Positions 15,825 through 24,683 are shown, counted from the first letter of the stretch. The stretch: 64,000 bases of DNA from Merdimonas faecis (GCF_001754075.1 NZ_MIEH01000025.1:124001-188000), one strand, 5' to 3'. Numbers and translations: made by a program. The notes: generated from the letters alone by a model not told the origin.

Positions 15825-15874
15825 TTGCAATCCTGCATGTCTCCTGATATAATATTAGTTAGTTATCACTAACC
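15825..15874 (+). promoter_or_regulatory. Promoter with TTAG-N6-CTAA box ahead of a GNAT gene
   Basis: TTGCAA (15825-15830) and TATAAT (15848-15853) are 17 bp apart. A palindrome TTAG-TTATCA-CTAA (15859-15872, flanked as GTTAG and CTAAC) overlaps the expected start point. The same 14-bp pattern recurs in front of the ECF/ABC operons and ahpC later in the window, in the ahpC case at the same place relative to its promoter. Confidence 0.65.
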
Positions 15875-15899
15875 TATTTGCGCATAGGAGGGTACATCC

Positions 15900-16562
15900 A
15901 TGTTTACTGTTCGTCCATATAAGGAAGAAGATGCTGCGGCCTGCGGGGATTGCTTCTACGAAGGATTCTTTTCATGCTCTGTGGATCAGAACGATAAAAT
16001 ACTTTTGCGTGACTACGCACAGATCCTGATTGAAAAATGCAATTTCACCTATGTTGCGGAAACGGAGGATCATCAGGTCGTAGGATTCATCTGTGGAAAA
16101 TATGATAAGCGTTTCAGCAAGGCTCTGGCAGCTCAGTATGAGACAAAAAAGCACTATGGCCGTTGGTGTAAAATGTTCCTCAAGTTCTATCTGAAAAGAT
16201 ATAAAATGTCAGCACCATTCCAGAAGCAGTTTGATGCCTTTTTCCGTCAGCTACAGGAAAGGGATAAGGAAACCGTTGGGAAATGCGATCTGGAACTCGT
16301 TGCCCTTTCGTCCAGAAGGAATTACAGAAAGGGGTTGGGAACCGCATTGGTCACACAATTTTTGAATCGGGCAAAAGCTGATGGAGCAGATCGTGTGCGG
16401 CTTTTTACGAACACTCTTGCATCGTGGGAGTTTTATGAAAAACGTGGATTTAAGAAAGTGGCAGAGAAGCCCTTTCAGGATGGCTCCGGCAATCAGTCCC
16501 TCGTTTATGAGTACGTTTTGAAGGAGCATGAATATGAAAAAGGAGACATGGTTCATCAGTGA
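15900..16562 (+). CDS. GNAT-family N-acetyltransferase
   Basis: The 220-residue protein starts FTVRPYKEEDAAACGDCFYE and has the acetyl-CoA motif ELVALSSRRNYRKGLGTALV (R/Q-x-x-G-x-G/A loop, about residues 130-148). It ends with the FYEKRGFKKV motif typical of GNAT enzymes. The target is unknown. A GGAGGG ribosome site precedes ATG 15900. The upstream TTAG-N6-CTAA box suggests it belongs to the same regulon as the metal-transport operons. Confidence 0.8.
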   Translation: MFTVRPYKEEDAAACGDCFYEGFFSCSVDQNDKILLRDYAQILIEKCNFTYVAETEDHQVVGFICGKYDKRFSKALAAQYETKKHYGRWCKMFLKFYLKRYKMSAPFQKQFDAFFRQLQERDKETVGKCDLELVALSSRRNYRKGLGTALVTQFLNRAKADGADRVRLFTNTLASWEFYEKRGFKKVAEKPFQDGSGNQSLVYEYVLKEHEYEKGDMVHQ

Positions 16563-16748
16563 ATCATGTCTTTTAAATTGTTTGATATATACGTTGATGA
16601 ATATCTGATTGAAATTAAAAAGTCCGTTTGCTATACTTTAAGACAAGATTTGGGTATAGCAATCATTGACTCAGACAATATGCAATAATCTATATGAAAA
16701 CAGTAATGAGAGTATAATAAGAGTTCTTAAAAGCGGGGGAGAAGATGC

Positions 16749-18095
16749 ATGACAGAAAACCAAAACACAGAATGGAAAGAATCCTGGCGTGATGAGTATT
16801 TGAAATGGATCTGTGGTTTTGCAAATGCTCAAGGAGGCAAGATATATATTGGAACTGATGACAAAGGCAATGTTATCGGTGTGCAGGATAGTAAAAAGCT
16901 GTTGGAAGATATCCCCAATAAAGTGCGGGATATTCTTGGCATTATCGTGGATGTCAATCTGCTGTCTCAAGAAGATAAAGATTACATTGAGATATGTGTG
17001 AATCCGAGCAGTTATCCTGTGAATTATAAGGGTGAGTACCATTATCGCAGTGGCAGTACAAAGCAGCTTCTCAGAGGAGCTGCTTTGACAGAGTTCTTAT
17101 TGTCTAAAACCGGATATAAATGGGATGCAGTTCCGGTGGATGGCGTTACAGTTGACGATCTGGACAAAGAGAGTTTCGACATTTTTCGGCGAGAGGCTCT
17201 GCGAAGCGGTCGTATGACAGAAGAAGACCTGAATATGAGTAACGAGCAGCTTTTGGATAACCTCGGCCTTCTTGAACATGGTAAGTTGAAACGAGCGGCA
17301 ATTCTCTTATTCCATCGAAATCCGGAAAAGTGGGTTACGGGTGCATATATCAAAATCGGATATTTTGGCGAGGGATCTGATCTACGTTATCAGGATGAGA
17401 TTCATGGCTCTCTGTTTATTCAGGCGGATAGAGTTATAGAACTGATATATCTGAAATATATGAAAGCAATGATATCTTACGATAATGTTACCAGAATTGA
17501 GACTTATCCTCTTCCTAAAGCAGCTGTCAGAGAGGCGGTATATAATGCGATTATCCATTCCAATTATGCAGCACTAGTTCCAATACAGATCCGGATACAT
17601 GAGGATGCGGTATATATCAGTAATGACTGCGTTTTCCCGGTCGGCTGGACTGTGGAAACATTGATGGAGCGTCATCGGTCACAGCCCTATAATCCAAATA
17701 TTGCTAATGGATTTTTCCGGGCAGGATATGTGGAAACATGGGGGCGTGGAATAGAAAAAATATGTGAGGCCTGTAAAAAACATGGTGTTCCAATGCCGGA
17801 ATATACGCTTCATTTAGAGGACATTATGGTGAAATTTACGCCTTTAGGACATCAGGGCATTTTAAAAGATCAAAATGTCCTAATAAATGTCCCATTAAAT
17901 GTCCTAATAAATGATCCATTAGAGAAAGAAGTATTATCAGCAATAGAAGAAAACTCTCATATAACACAGGCACAGCTTTCCACAAAACTGAATCGCTCTG
18001 ACAGACAAATAAGAAGAGTTTTAAAAGAACTGAGAGAAAAAGGGATTATCGATCGTATCGGCAGCCGCAAATCAGGACAATGGATTGTAAAATAG
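16749..18095 (+). CDS. AlbA_2-type ATP-binding transcriptional regulator (Divergent AAA-4)
   Basis: The 448-residue protein has an N-terminal AlbA_2/SLFN-like domain (EWKESWRDEYLKWICGFANA, then GGKIYIGTDDKGNVIGV), a central GHKL-like ATPase half (PKAAVREAVYNAIIHSNY, about 255-275; ANGFFRAGYVETWGRGIEKI), and a C-terminal winged helix (ITQAQLSTKLNRSDRQIRRV). Between ATPase and winged helix sits a repeated NVLIN.PL linker encoded by a 24-bp tandem repeat. Relatives are common in accessory regions, with proposed regulatory roles. No signal peptide or membrane segment is seen. It precedes the broken recombinase. Confidence 0.75.
   Translation: MTENQNTEWKESWRDEYLKWICGFANAQGGKIYIGTDDKGNVIGVQDSKKLLEDIPNKVRDILGIIVDVNLLSQEDKDYIEICVNPSSYPVNYKGEYHYRSGSTKQLLRGAALTEFLLSKTGYKWDAVPVDGVTVDDLDKESFDIFRREALRSGRMTEEDLNMSNEQLLDNLGLLEHGKLKRAAILLFHRNPEKWVTGAYIKIGYFGEGSDLRYQDEIHGSLFIQADRVIELIYLKYMKAMISYDNVTRIETYPLPKAAVREAVYNAIIHSNYAALVPIQIRIHEDAVYISNDCVFPVGWTVETLMERHRSQPYNPNIANGFFRAGYVETWGRGIEKICEACKKHGVPMPEYTLHLEDIMVKFTPLGHQGILKDQNVLINVPLNVLINDPLEKEVLSAIEENSHITQAQLSTKLNRSDRQIRRVLKELREKGIIDRIGSRKSGQWIVK
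17874..17921 (+). repeat. Two-copy 24-bp in-frame tandem repeat
   Basis: Bases 17874-17897 and 17898-17921 are copies of a 24-bp unit starting AATGTCCTAATAAATG and ending CCATTA, differing at only two positions. It encodes the linker residues NVLINVPL / NVLINDPL of the AlbA_2 regulator. Each unit adds eight codons, so copy number could vary without breaking the frame. Confidence 0.75.
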
Positions 18096-18117
18096 GATTT
18101 TACTAAAAGAAAAGATA

Positions 18118-19803
18118 TGAAGAAAAAACTTCCGCTTGAACAGGAAATCTATCTGCCGGAATATCTCAGCGGTACTGTTGCCAGATCTTTTTAAAAAGAA
18201 GTGGACCAGAGAATATTGTACTGGGATTTCAGCAAAGCTCTTGATGAAAAGATTAAGATGCAGATAGAATTACTTCTGAACGAGATTGTAAAATCAATAA
18301 AAAATCGAGAAGAGAGACGAAACAGGTACTTGCTTCCACTCAAGTGCCTGTTTTGCTATGCTGAAAAAAGTGGATTGAAAGATATTATGAAGATGGAGAA
18401 AGCTCAGGAACAGGAATACTCTCTCATGCTTAAGCGGGAATATGGTAATCCTTGTTCGAGTCCGAAAAAATTCATTCTTTTTTGCCGCAAGTTGTTGTTT
18501 CTGGAATCTAAGAATATAAACTGGGAAGCTAATGCATGGTTTACGGAAAGGCTGAATATTTCAGCAGAGAGATATAGCCGTAGTGATGCTGTTGAGAGTT
18601 TTTCATTTTTAGACATTCATTTATCAAAGAATTTTTAAGTTTTCTGGAAGACTGTGGAAAGGTCATAACAGATATTGATCGTAATTCCATGGAAAATATT
18701 TAAAAAGCCTGTCCATGAGGCGCATTACTGCGCAAAGTTATAATAATAAGCTGCAGGTCATTTCAACATTTTTGCAGTATCTGCAAGTGACAGATTATAT
18801 TGGAGAGTTTTCAAATCCGATTCCACTGTATTATAAGAAGAGTTATCCGGGTGTAAATGAAATCGATAACCTGGATCAAAAACTGAATCTGCTGATAGCA
18901 CATCTTGGAGAATTTCCAGAGAATCTGCGGATTATGAGCCTCATCCTGCTTACTACAGGTATAAAAAAGGGCCAACTATTTCTTTTGAGAAATGCAGATT
19001 TTTACTATAAAGATGAGAACAGTTGGATGAAGGTACCGGATACCACCGGAAGTATACCAATTCCGGATATTTTGCATTGGCTTGTTCTAAGATATTCGGA
19101 TAGAAACCATATACCTGTGGAAAATCTGCTTTTCTTGAATAACGGCAAAAGGTTTACTGCTGAAGGATTTCAAAATGCGATTATGAAACAATGCAGAAAG
19201 TCTGGTATCTTGACGAATGTGTATGTGTTTAAAGGCAATGGCTACCAAAAAGAAGTGTGTAAAGCATTTTATAGAAGCGGTACCTCGATTCAGGTAATTC
19301 GTGATTATATGGGTTATCAAACAGATGAAATTGTAAAGAAAAATATCGGATTGCTGGATGAAGAACTGGTGAAAAAGTCGATGGAGTTTTATGCAAAAAT
19401 GGAAAGCAGCCTGGGAGGAAATTTACTGATGGCAAATTACGATAAGATGAACGAGGCTAATCGGCAGGAAAGCAGAAGAAAAATTGAACTTGCTGTAGAA
19501 GAAATACGCAGAGCTGCTTCAGCGGGGAAAGATCTATCGGTGTCTGAACTTTCACAAAATACAGGACTGTCTAGAGGCTTCTTTTACAAAAATGAAGAAG
19601 TAAAGTCTGTGTTGGAGGAAGAGCGGGAAAAGATAGATCAGGGTAAATTGGCGCAGATTAAGCGGGAAGTCCGGGAGAAAAGTATGGAGAAACAGGTGGA
19701 AATCTATCAGAATGAGATAAAAAAGTTGTTAGAAGAAAATGAACGATTGAAAAAAGAGAATATAATGCTGACAAGAAAACTGGAAAGGCTGACAATGAAA
19801 TAG
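18118..19803 (+). pseudogene. Tn554-like tyrosine recombinase with C-terminal DUF6262 (TnpC-like) domain, frameshifted
   Basis: Three consecutive frames make one protein. 18118-18192 gives LPEYLSGTVARSF; 18201 onward gives VDQRILYWDFSKALDEK and a SAM-like N-terminal domain; 18715-19803 gives the rest. Frame changes occur near 18195, 18625 and 18695. The core-binding part (SYNNKLQVISTFLQYL) is recognisable, but the catalytic Arg of the first motif is Lys (TTGIKKGQLFLLR) and the second Arg-His motif is degraded. The last 120 residues carry a helix-turn-helix (DLSVSELSQNTGLSRGFFYK) and a leucine-rich coiled coil, as in TnpC/DUF6262. The final 362-codon frame could still be translated from an internal start. 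Confidence 0.6.
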
Positions 19804-19933
19804 GAGATCAGATTATTAGAAAGCATGAGAATGCTGAAAAAGTGTGTATTGTGTTAAAATGCTAAAAATAGGCATTTCTTATAAATCGACCGGTTTTATA
19901 CTCCGATCTGGCTTGCGTACCATAAATTGATAC

Positions 19934-19964
19934 AATGCACCCAACTTGCGTGAATGGGTGCATT
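19934..19964 (+). other. Ten-base-pair hairpin downstream of the recombinase
   Basis: AATGCACCCA (19934-19943) pairs perfectly with TGGGTGCATT (19955-19964) across an 11-nt loop. It is not followed by a T-run. It could be an RNA hairpin or a recombination-related palindrome at the end of the element. Confidence 0.35.
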
Positions 19965-19993
19965 TCAAATTTACATATAAAGTTTTTGTTTTC

Positions 19994-20024
19994 GCTCCTG
20001 CAATTAGCAGGGGCTTTTTTTATT
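19994..20024 (+). terminator. Rho-independent terminator
   Basis: GCTCCTGC (19994-20001) and GCAGGGGC (20007-20014) form a stem with one G-T pair and a 5-nt loop, followed by seven T residues. It is oriented on the plus strand and would end transcription from the recombinase side. The convergent XRE gene ends 50 bp further on. Confidence 0.65.
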
Positions 20025-20076
20025 GCAAAATTACAAAAGAAAAAGCACATCTTTCCCGGTGTGGGAGCGATGCGCT

Positions 20077-20376
20077 TCAAATAGCATCCATTAGTTCAAG
20101 AAGGATTTGCTTTTGCCTATCTGTCAGGGTACTCCATTTTGAAAAGAGTTTCTGTTGATCTTCGGTCAATTGCGCTTCTTCACCCTCGGCAAAGAATTGA
20201 GCCAGCGTGATACCAAATGCCCTGCAAACTGCCTCCAGAGTTGGCAGCGTTGGTGCGTTATTTCTATTGAACATATTTGTGACAGTAGAATGGGAGAGGT
20301 TTGCTTCTTTTGCCAGTCGATAGTCAGTCCATCTGCGTTCTTCCATCAGTTCTCTGATTCGTTTCTGCGTATCCAT
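20077..20376 (-). CDS. XRE-family helix-turn-helix regulator
   Basis: The 99-residue protein has an N-terminal XRE/Cro helix-turn-helix (RIRELMEERRWTDYRLAKEA, then LSHSTVTNMFNR, about residues 5-60) and a short helical tail (LTEDQQKLFSKWSTLTDRQK) seen in many element-borne regulators. It is divergent from the small gene at 20529, with about 150 bp between them. It probably represses its own promoter and perhaps its neighbour. Confidence 0.8.
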   Translation of the reverse strand: MDTQKRIRELMEERRWTDYRLAKEANLSHSTVTNMFNRNNAPTLPTLEAVCRAFGITLAQFFAEGEEAQLTEDQQKLFSKWSTLTDRQKQILLELMDAI

Positions 20377-20528
20377 ATCATCACCTACCTATCTGTATCT
20401 ATTCTAAGTCCCAGAATGGTGGTATAATAGTCACAATCGGTAGCTATCATATTTCCTAAAAGGGACTTATGCAGTTATAGTATTGTAGATGATGGAAATG
20501 CTATTCACAAAAGACTGGAGGTAGAATA

Positions 20529-20774
20529 ATGCAGGAGCATATTTTTGAAAGAATGGCAAGAGAGAGAAACATTTCAGTTGAGGAAATGCGGGCAATAATT
20601 TCCGATAGAATTGAAAAGGGGTGGAATGATAAAGATCCGGTCAAACGGGAGCAATGGAGAAAAATTCCCTGTGCTGGAGAGGTGCCAACACCAGATGAAT
20701 GGCTGAACTATGTGGTAAAGAAGATAAAAGATGATGGTCAAGAAGGCTTATTACGGAAATATTTAATTTGGTAG
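20529..20774 (+). CDS. Small conserved hypothetical protein of accessory elements
   Basis: This 81-residue soluble protein reads IFERMARERNISVEEMRAII, then DKDPVKREQWRKIPCAGEVP and TPDEWLNYVV. Similar short proteins occur beside XRE genes in gut Firmicutes and are sometimes labelled Spo0A-like, though I see no real response-regulator domain. An ACTGGAGGTAG ribosome site precedes the ATG. It runs directly into the remains of a SprT-like gene on the other strand, so its last residues may be affected by the junction. Confidence 0.55.
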   Translation: MQEHIFERMARERNISVEEMRAIISDRIEKGWNDKDPVKREQWRKIPCAGEVPTPDEWLNYVVKKIKDDGQEGLLRKYLIW

Positions 20775-20779
20775 TTATA

Positions 20780-21141
20780 TTTTGAATGCCATACATCTGA
20801 TTGTAGTGAATCGCCAGCTCATGCAGGAGCGTGGCTGCCAGCTCGAAGATAGGCCGGTCAAGGTACTCGGCGCAGAGATTGATTTCCCGATACTTCTCGC
20901 CGCGAGACCGTTTCAAGTTTTGTGTAAATTCAAAAAACTGATATAAGATATGTCATTAGTTATTTTGGGCAGAGCCGCTGGCGTTCCATATCTCGTTGAT
21001 ACTGCACCAGCCATACGCCCCGCGCCCTCCGTCCGGCGATACAGTGATGGCTGGGCGGTTCAACTCGCTCTCGTAAAAATGCTCGTTGAACAGGTCGAAC
21101 ATTTCCTCAGTTTTCTTTACGATTTCAGATATTTGCAGCAT
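20780..21141 (-). pseudogene. SprT-like metalloprotease-type gene of a mobile element, disrupted
   Basis: On the minus strand an AAGGAGGA ribosome site and ATG at 21141 open ISEIVKKTEEMFDLFNEHFY, then RPAITVSPDGGRGAYGWCSI, which stops at 20956. After about 50 bp of unrelated sequence, another frame continues YREINLCAEYLDRPIFELAA and LLHELAIHYN, then diverges near 20785. SprT-like proteins have HExxH; here HELAIH has an extra residue, and the C-terminal half is lost. Such genes are typical of Tn1549-like conjugative elements. This is a remnant with an internal disruption and a 3' truncation. Confidence 0.6.
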
Positions 21142-21258
21142 GATTGCGTCCTCCTTAAAGATATGTTTTATTTCTGTGAGTGACAGCTTACACACCACCG
21201 GTCAAAAAGCAAGCTCTAAAGGTCTTGAAACATATCTTTTTTCACTGAGGACAGGAAA

Positions 21259-21278
21259 AGCCCCGCCGAAGCGGGGCT
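21259..21278 (-). terminator. Rho-independent terminator (minus strand)
   Basis: AGCCCCGC and GCGGGGCT pair perfectly across a CGAA loop. Read on the minus strand it ends in TTTTCC. It lies 22 bp beyond the stop of the SRPBCC gene. Confidence 0.8.
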
Positions 21279-21300
21279 AATCAAAACAGCAAATTAGGAT

Positions 21301-21699
21301 TTATTTCTCCAATATTTTTTTTAAGTCCATAACGAACTGCGTTTGATGTTTTTTTAAATATGATTTTACAAACGGCTTCATAAAGAATTTCTTTGCTGAT
21401 ACCTGTTCTGTGAAATCAATCTCTGTTTTATCGTCTTTGGAAGTAAAAATGCCAATCCAGTGTCCTTTCATATTGCTGTTTTCCATATCAAATTCCCAAC
21501 GATTTAATGGTTTAATAAAAGTAACAGTAAATGTAGTAGAATAGCCATCTTTAGTATATTCAATAAACTTCTTTTCGTTTATACTTTCTGTTTTACTTAC
21601 ATCACTACGCCACTTGTTATAGTTCTTAACAGCTAAAACGGTTTCCCATACATTATCAATATCACTCTGGATAATAGATTTGATATTCGTTTTTGCCAT
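21301..21699 (-). CDS. SRPBCC (START/polyketide-cyclase-like) family protein
   Basis: This 132-residue protein has the SRPBCC pattern: an N-terminal strand and helix (SIIQSDIDNVWETVLAVKNY, then NKWRSDVSKTE), a beta sheet (YTKDGYSTTFTVTFIKPLNR), and a long C-terminal helix (SYLKKHQTQFVMDLKKILEK). Such proteins bind hydrophobic ligands in a deep pocket. Base composition is clearly more AT-rich than neighbouring genes, which points to acquisition from another source. It is likely transcribed with the GNAT gene upstream (54-bp gap). Confidence 0.7.
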   Translation of the reverse strand: MAKTNIKSIIQSDIDNVWETVLAVKNYNKWRSDVSKTESINEKKFIEYTKDGYSTTFTVTFIKPLNRWEFDMENSNMKGHWIGIFTSKDDKTEIDFTEQVSAKKFFMKPFVKSYLKKHQTQFVMDLKKILEK

Positions 21700-21753
21700 T
21701 ATATCTCATCTCCTCAACTTCCAAGTTTCTGTTCTACAACTTATGATTTAATG

Positions 21754-22227
21754 TTACAAATTTATAGCCATAATATATTCTTTACTATTTTCATCAACAA
21801 CAGTAAATCCAGCTTTCTTATACATTTTTACAGCGTAATTACTTTTCTGAACAGATAAAGAAATTTTTGAATAACCAGCTAATCTTTCTACTGACAATAG
21901 TTGTTTCAATAATGAGGTTCCAATTCCTAACCCTCTATATTCTTTATAGATAGACATAGCAAGAGATGGAGTATCATTATCAATATGTCCATAGTCATTC
22001 ATTATTCTAACCCAAATAGCTCCTACCACATTCTCTTGAATTTCTGCAACTAAGGCTTTATCATGTTTTCGTTTTCCAAAGTCAATGATATATTCTTGTA
22101 ATTCAGGACAATCTATTATGGATTTAGGCGGAGCTTCAATACCGTCTGGAATAAAAATCGCTTCATATAAAAAATTGTCTAACAAACAATATTCTTCATT
22201 TCTCATTTCTCGTATTACATACTCCAT
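21754..22227 (-). CDS. GNAT-family N-acetyltransferase (AT-rich)
   Basis: The 157-residue protein starts MEYVIREMRNEEYCLLDNFL and has the acetyl-CoA loop motif SIYKEYRGLGIGTSLLKQLL (about 91-110). It ends with SVQKSNYAVKMYKKAGFTVV, a complete GNAT fold. The substrate is unknown; relatives include ribosomal or small-molecule acetyltransferases. It is AT-rich like the following SRPBCC gene, and the pair looks like an imported cassette flanked by two GC-rich terminators (21259 and about 22331). Confidence 0.75.
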   Translation of the reverse strand: MEYVIREMRNEEYCLLDNFLYEAIFIPDGIEAPPKSIIDCPELQEYIIDFGKRKHDKALVAEIQENVVGAIWVRIMNDYGHIDNDTPSLAMSIYKEYRGLGIGTSLLKQLLSVERLAGYSKISLSVQKSNYAVKMYKKAGFTVVDENSKEYIMAINL

Positions 22228-22327
22228 CTGCTCACCTTAAATTCCAATTTTCTGCTCTACAACTTCCAATTTGTTTTTCTGATTATAGCATATCGAGCTA
22301 CAAAAGGGAAGCATGTTATAACCCAAG

Positions 22328-22352
22328 AAAGACCCCGCCGAAGCGGGGCTTT
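22328..22352 (-). terminator. Rho-independent terminator
   Basis: CCCCGC (22333-22338) and GCGGGG (22343-22348) flank a CGAA loop, with GAAAG and CTTTC extending the stem. On the minus strand it follows the stop of the gene at 22359 and ends in TTTC. It resembles the terminator at 21259 closely. Confidence 0.7.
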
Positions 22353-22358
22353 CTCGTT

Positions 22359-22856
22359 TTACTCTGCGGCAATGAAGCCTTGTTCTTTCAGGCTTTCTAT
22401 CAGAGCCGGATTTTCCGGGCCGGTCAGAGTTCCTTCCTTATCTACCATGTAGTCACCGATTTCATAGGCGAAGCTGGGAGCCGCCTTGTATTCCGGCTCG
22501 ATGTTTGTAAATTTGCTTACCGCTACTACAAGCTGCTTGCGACGTACGCCGGTCACATTGTAGGCGGCCTCGATGCCTTCCAGCTCATTTCCTACCGTGG
22601 TAGGCTCACCGGGATCTTCCGCCGGGATTTCGTCGGTTTGTGGGCTTTCTTGCGGCGCGGCCTCTGTTTCCGGCTTGGTAGCCTCCACAGCCATAACCTC
22701 TGTAATTTCCTGTGCGGCGGCTTTGGTGGCGGCTTTCGTCGCCCGGCTTACTCTGGTGCGGGCCTCCGGGAATACCTCCGGCAGTACGCCTTCCTCATAG
22801 TGGATTTCAAAGGTGATCTTCCCGTCCATGTGTACGTTGAAATGGAAGTCGGTCAT
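22359..22856 (-). CDS. Mobile-element-associated hypothetical protein
   Basis: The 165-residue product begins MTDFHFNVHMDGKITFEIHY, has an Ala/Glu/Pro-rich middle (about 45-85) of low complexity, and ends with a folded segment (YKAAPSFAYEIGDYMVDKEG, then NPALIESLKEQGFIAAE). I recognise it only as a type found in conjugative elements of gut Firmicutes. The ATG at 22856 overlaps the stop of the small upstream gene (ATGA), so translation is coupled; a GTG 6 bp upstream is less likely as the start. Confidence 0.55.
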   Translation of the reverse strand: MTDFHFNVHMDGKITFEIHYEEGVLPEVFPEARTRVSRATKAATKAAAQEITEVMAVEATKPETEAAPQESPQTDEIPAEDPGEPTTVGNELEGIEAAYNVTGVRRKQLVVAVSKFTNIEPEYKAAPSFAYEIGDYMVDKEGTLTGPENPALIESLKEQGFIAAE

Positions 22857-22978
22857 TTCCACCTTTTCAGCTCGTCCGGCAGCTCGATGTTCTTGTACCG
22901 CTTGACTTCCTTACCGTTTACCATGAGGCAAACCGGAACCGCGTCCCTCAGTTTCGCTGTGATTTTTCCTGTTTTCAT
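22853..22978 (-). CDS. Small element-associated protein (41 residues)
   Basis: On the minus strand ATG at 22978, with GGTGGAAATG in front, encodes 41 residues: MKTGKITAKLRDAVPVCLMV, then NGKEVKRYKNIELPDELKRW and K. It is soluble and basic, and ends in an ATGA overlap with the next gene. The tight coupling and clean ribosome site support a real gene. The function is unknown. Confidence 0.6.
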   Translation of the reverse strand: MKTGKITAKLRDAVPVCLMVNGKEVKRYKNIELPDELKRWK

Positions 22979-23252
22979 TATCATTTCCACCTTTCTTTTT
23001 TGCTTGGGCTTGTGCCTTGTGTGAGTCACAGCTTACACACCACGGGTGGAAAAGCAAGGCTTTTTTTCATTACAGGATTGCTTTCTATACATTTTTTCTT
23101 ATAATCAGGACAGCTTTTATGCGCCGGTTTTTGCCGCAAGTTGAAGAATATGATTAGGAAGAATTTCAGCGACCTTTTTCCTCCATCTTTATGGTTTCTT
23201 CAAAATTGACTGCTATTTTGATTATGCACTAAGAGAACAGGAGGAAATTGGT

Positions 23253-23954
23253 ATGAAGACAATTTTGAAAACAACTGACCTCTGCAAAAACTTCAAAGGG
23301 CAGATGGCCGTAAATAATGTATCGCTGAACATTCAGAGAAATTCTGTCTATGGCCTGCTGGGGCCGAATGGGGCGGGCAAGTCTACCACGCTAAAAATGA
23401 TTACAGGTATTTTGAGGCCCACTTCCGGCAGTATCGAGTTTGACGGCCATCCGTGGCAGCGTGGCGATTTGACACAGATCGGTGCATTGATTGAAACGCC
23501 GCCCTTATATGAAAACCTGACCGCATACGAAAATCTGAAAGTGCGGACAACGATGCTGGGGCTGCCGGATAATCGGATTGATGAAGTCCTGCACATCGTC
23601 CGTCTAACCGATACAGGGAAGAAGCGGGCCGGACAATTTTCCCTCGGTATGAAGCAGCGGCTTGGCATTGCTATCGCCTTGCTGAATAACCCGCAGCTTT
23701 TAATTCTTGACGAGCCTACCAATGGCCTTGACCCGGTAGGCATCGAAGAACTACGAGAACTGATCCGTTCTTTTCCGGCAAAAGGGATTACAGTGATTTT
23801 GTCCAGCCACATTTTATCGGAAGTCCAGCAGATTGCCGACCATGTGGGTATTATTGCCGGTGGTGTGTTGGGATATGAGAATGAGCTTCGCAACGGTGAA
23901 AATCTGGAACAGCTATTTATGGACGTGGTAAAACGCCACCACAAGGAGGTGTAA
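23253..23954 (+). CDS. Lantibiotic-immunity-type ABC transporter ATPase (LanF/MutF/BcrA-like)
   Basis: The 233-residue ATPase has Walker A (GPNGAGKST, about 38-46), signature FSLGMKQRLGIAIALL, Walker B LLILDEPTNGLDPVG and the switch His in LSSHILSEV. The sequence near its N-terminus (TTDLCKNFKGQMAVNNVSLN) is typical of LanF/BcrA subunits that remove antimicrobial peptides from the membrane. The next gene, 3 bp away, encodes the LanE-type permease. No lantibiotic precursor or LanM/LanC gene is nearby, so this would be resistance and not self-immunity. Confidence 0.8.
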   Translation: MKTILKTTDLCKNFKGQMAVNNVSLNIQRNSVYGLLGPNGAGKSTTLKMITGILRPTSGSIEFDGHPWQRGDLTQIGALIETPPLYENLTAYENLKVRTTMLGLPDNRIDEVLHIVRLTDTGKKRAGQFSLGMKQRLGIAIALLNNPQLLILDEPTNGLDPVGIEELRELIRSFPAKGITVILSSHILSEVQQIADHVGIIAGGVLGYENELRNGENLEQLFMDVVKRHHKEV

Positions 23955-23957
23955 GGA

Positions 23958-24683
23958 ATGAATTACTTGAAAGCGGAACACCTGAAATTCAAACGGACAA
24001 TTTCAAATAAGCTACTGTTTATTGCGCCATTTTTGACGGCCCTCTTTGCATGGATCATCGGCGGTTTTTATGGCTTCCAGTATATGACCTTTTACTGGTG
24101 GTATGCGTTTCTTCTTCCCGGAACTATTGCTATCCTGTGTTCACTTGCCCATCAAAAAGAGGAACGGGCCGGAAAGTATTATTCTGTATTATCTGCCCCT
24201 ATCAATCTGAAACGGTTTGAATATGCAAAAGCATTGCTCATAATCGAGAAACTACTTGTGGCTGCGGTATTCTTGGCCGCTTTTGCCGCAGTAAGCAATT
24301 TGATCTCCCCGGCTCTGGCTGTGTATTCTGCGGGACGAAACTTCGCCGGAAGTATTGCCTTGATAATTGCCTCAATCTGGCAAATCCCTCTTTGCCTGCT
24401 TTTGGCCCGGAAAACCGGCTTGTTTCTCCCGATTGCAGCCAACACTCTGCTGGGTATTCTCATGCCTATCCTGCTTGGAAATACAGCTCTTGCATGGGTA
24501 TGTCCCTATTGCTGGGCTGCGAAAACGGCGGAGTTGCTTATGGGAATTGAAAGCAACGGAACCTTTGCCGGTGTCGCTCTTTTTTCATGGAGCGTTTTGC
24601 TGCCGCTGGTATTTTCCGTGATCCTGTATGTCCTGCTTACTCTTTGGGATGCGGCCAATTTTTCAAAGAAAGAAGGGATGTAA
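23958..24683 (+). CDS. Lantibiotic immunity ABC transporter permease, MutE/EpiE family
   Basis: This 241-residue membrane protein has six hydrophobic segments. It starts MNYLKAEHLKFKRTISNKLL, the typical LanE opening, and carries GGFYGFQYMTFYWWYAFLLP in the first loop. It pairs with the ATPase upstream. LanFEG systems use two different permeases, LanE and LanG. The lanG gene directly downstream is truncated, so the complex would lack its third subunit unless LanE alone suffices. Confidence 0.75.
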   Translation: MNYLKAEHLKFKRTISNKLLFIAPFLTALFAWIIGGFYGFQYMTFYWWYAFLLPGTIAILCSLAHQKEERAGKYYSVLSAPINLKRFEYAKALLIIEKLLVAAVFLAAFAAVSNLISPALAVYSAGRNFAGSIALIIASIWQIPLCLLLARKTGLFLPIAANTLLGILMPILLGNTALAWVCPYCWAAKTAELLMGIESNGTFAGVALFSWSVLLPLVFSVILYVLLTLWDAANFSKKEGM

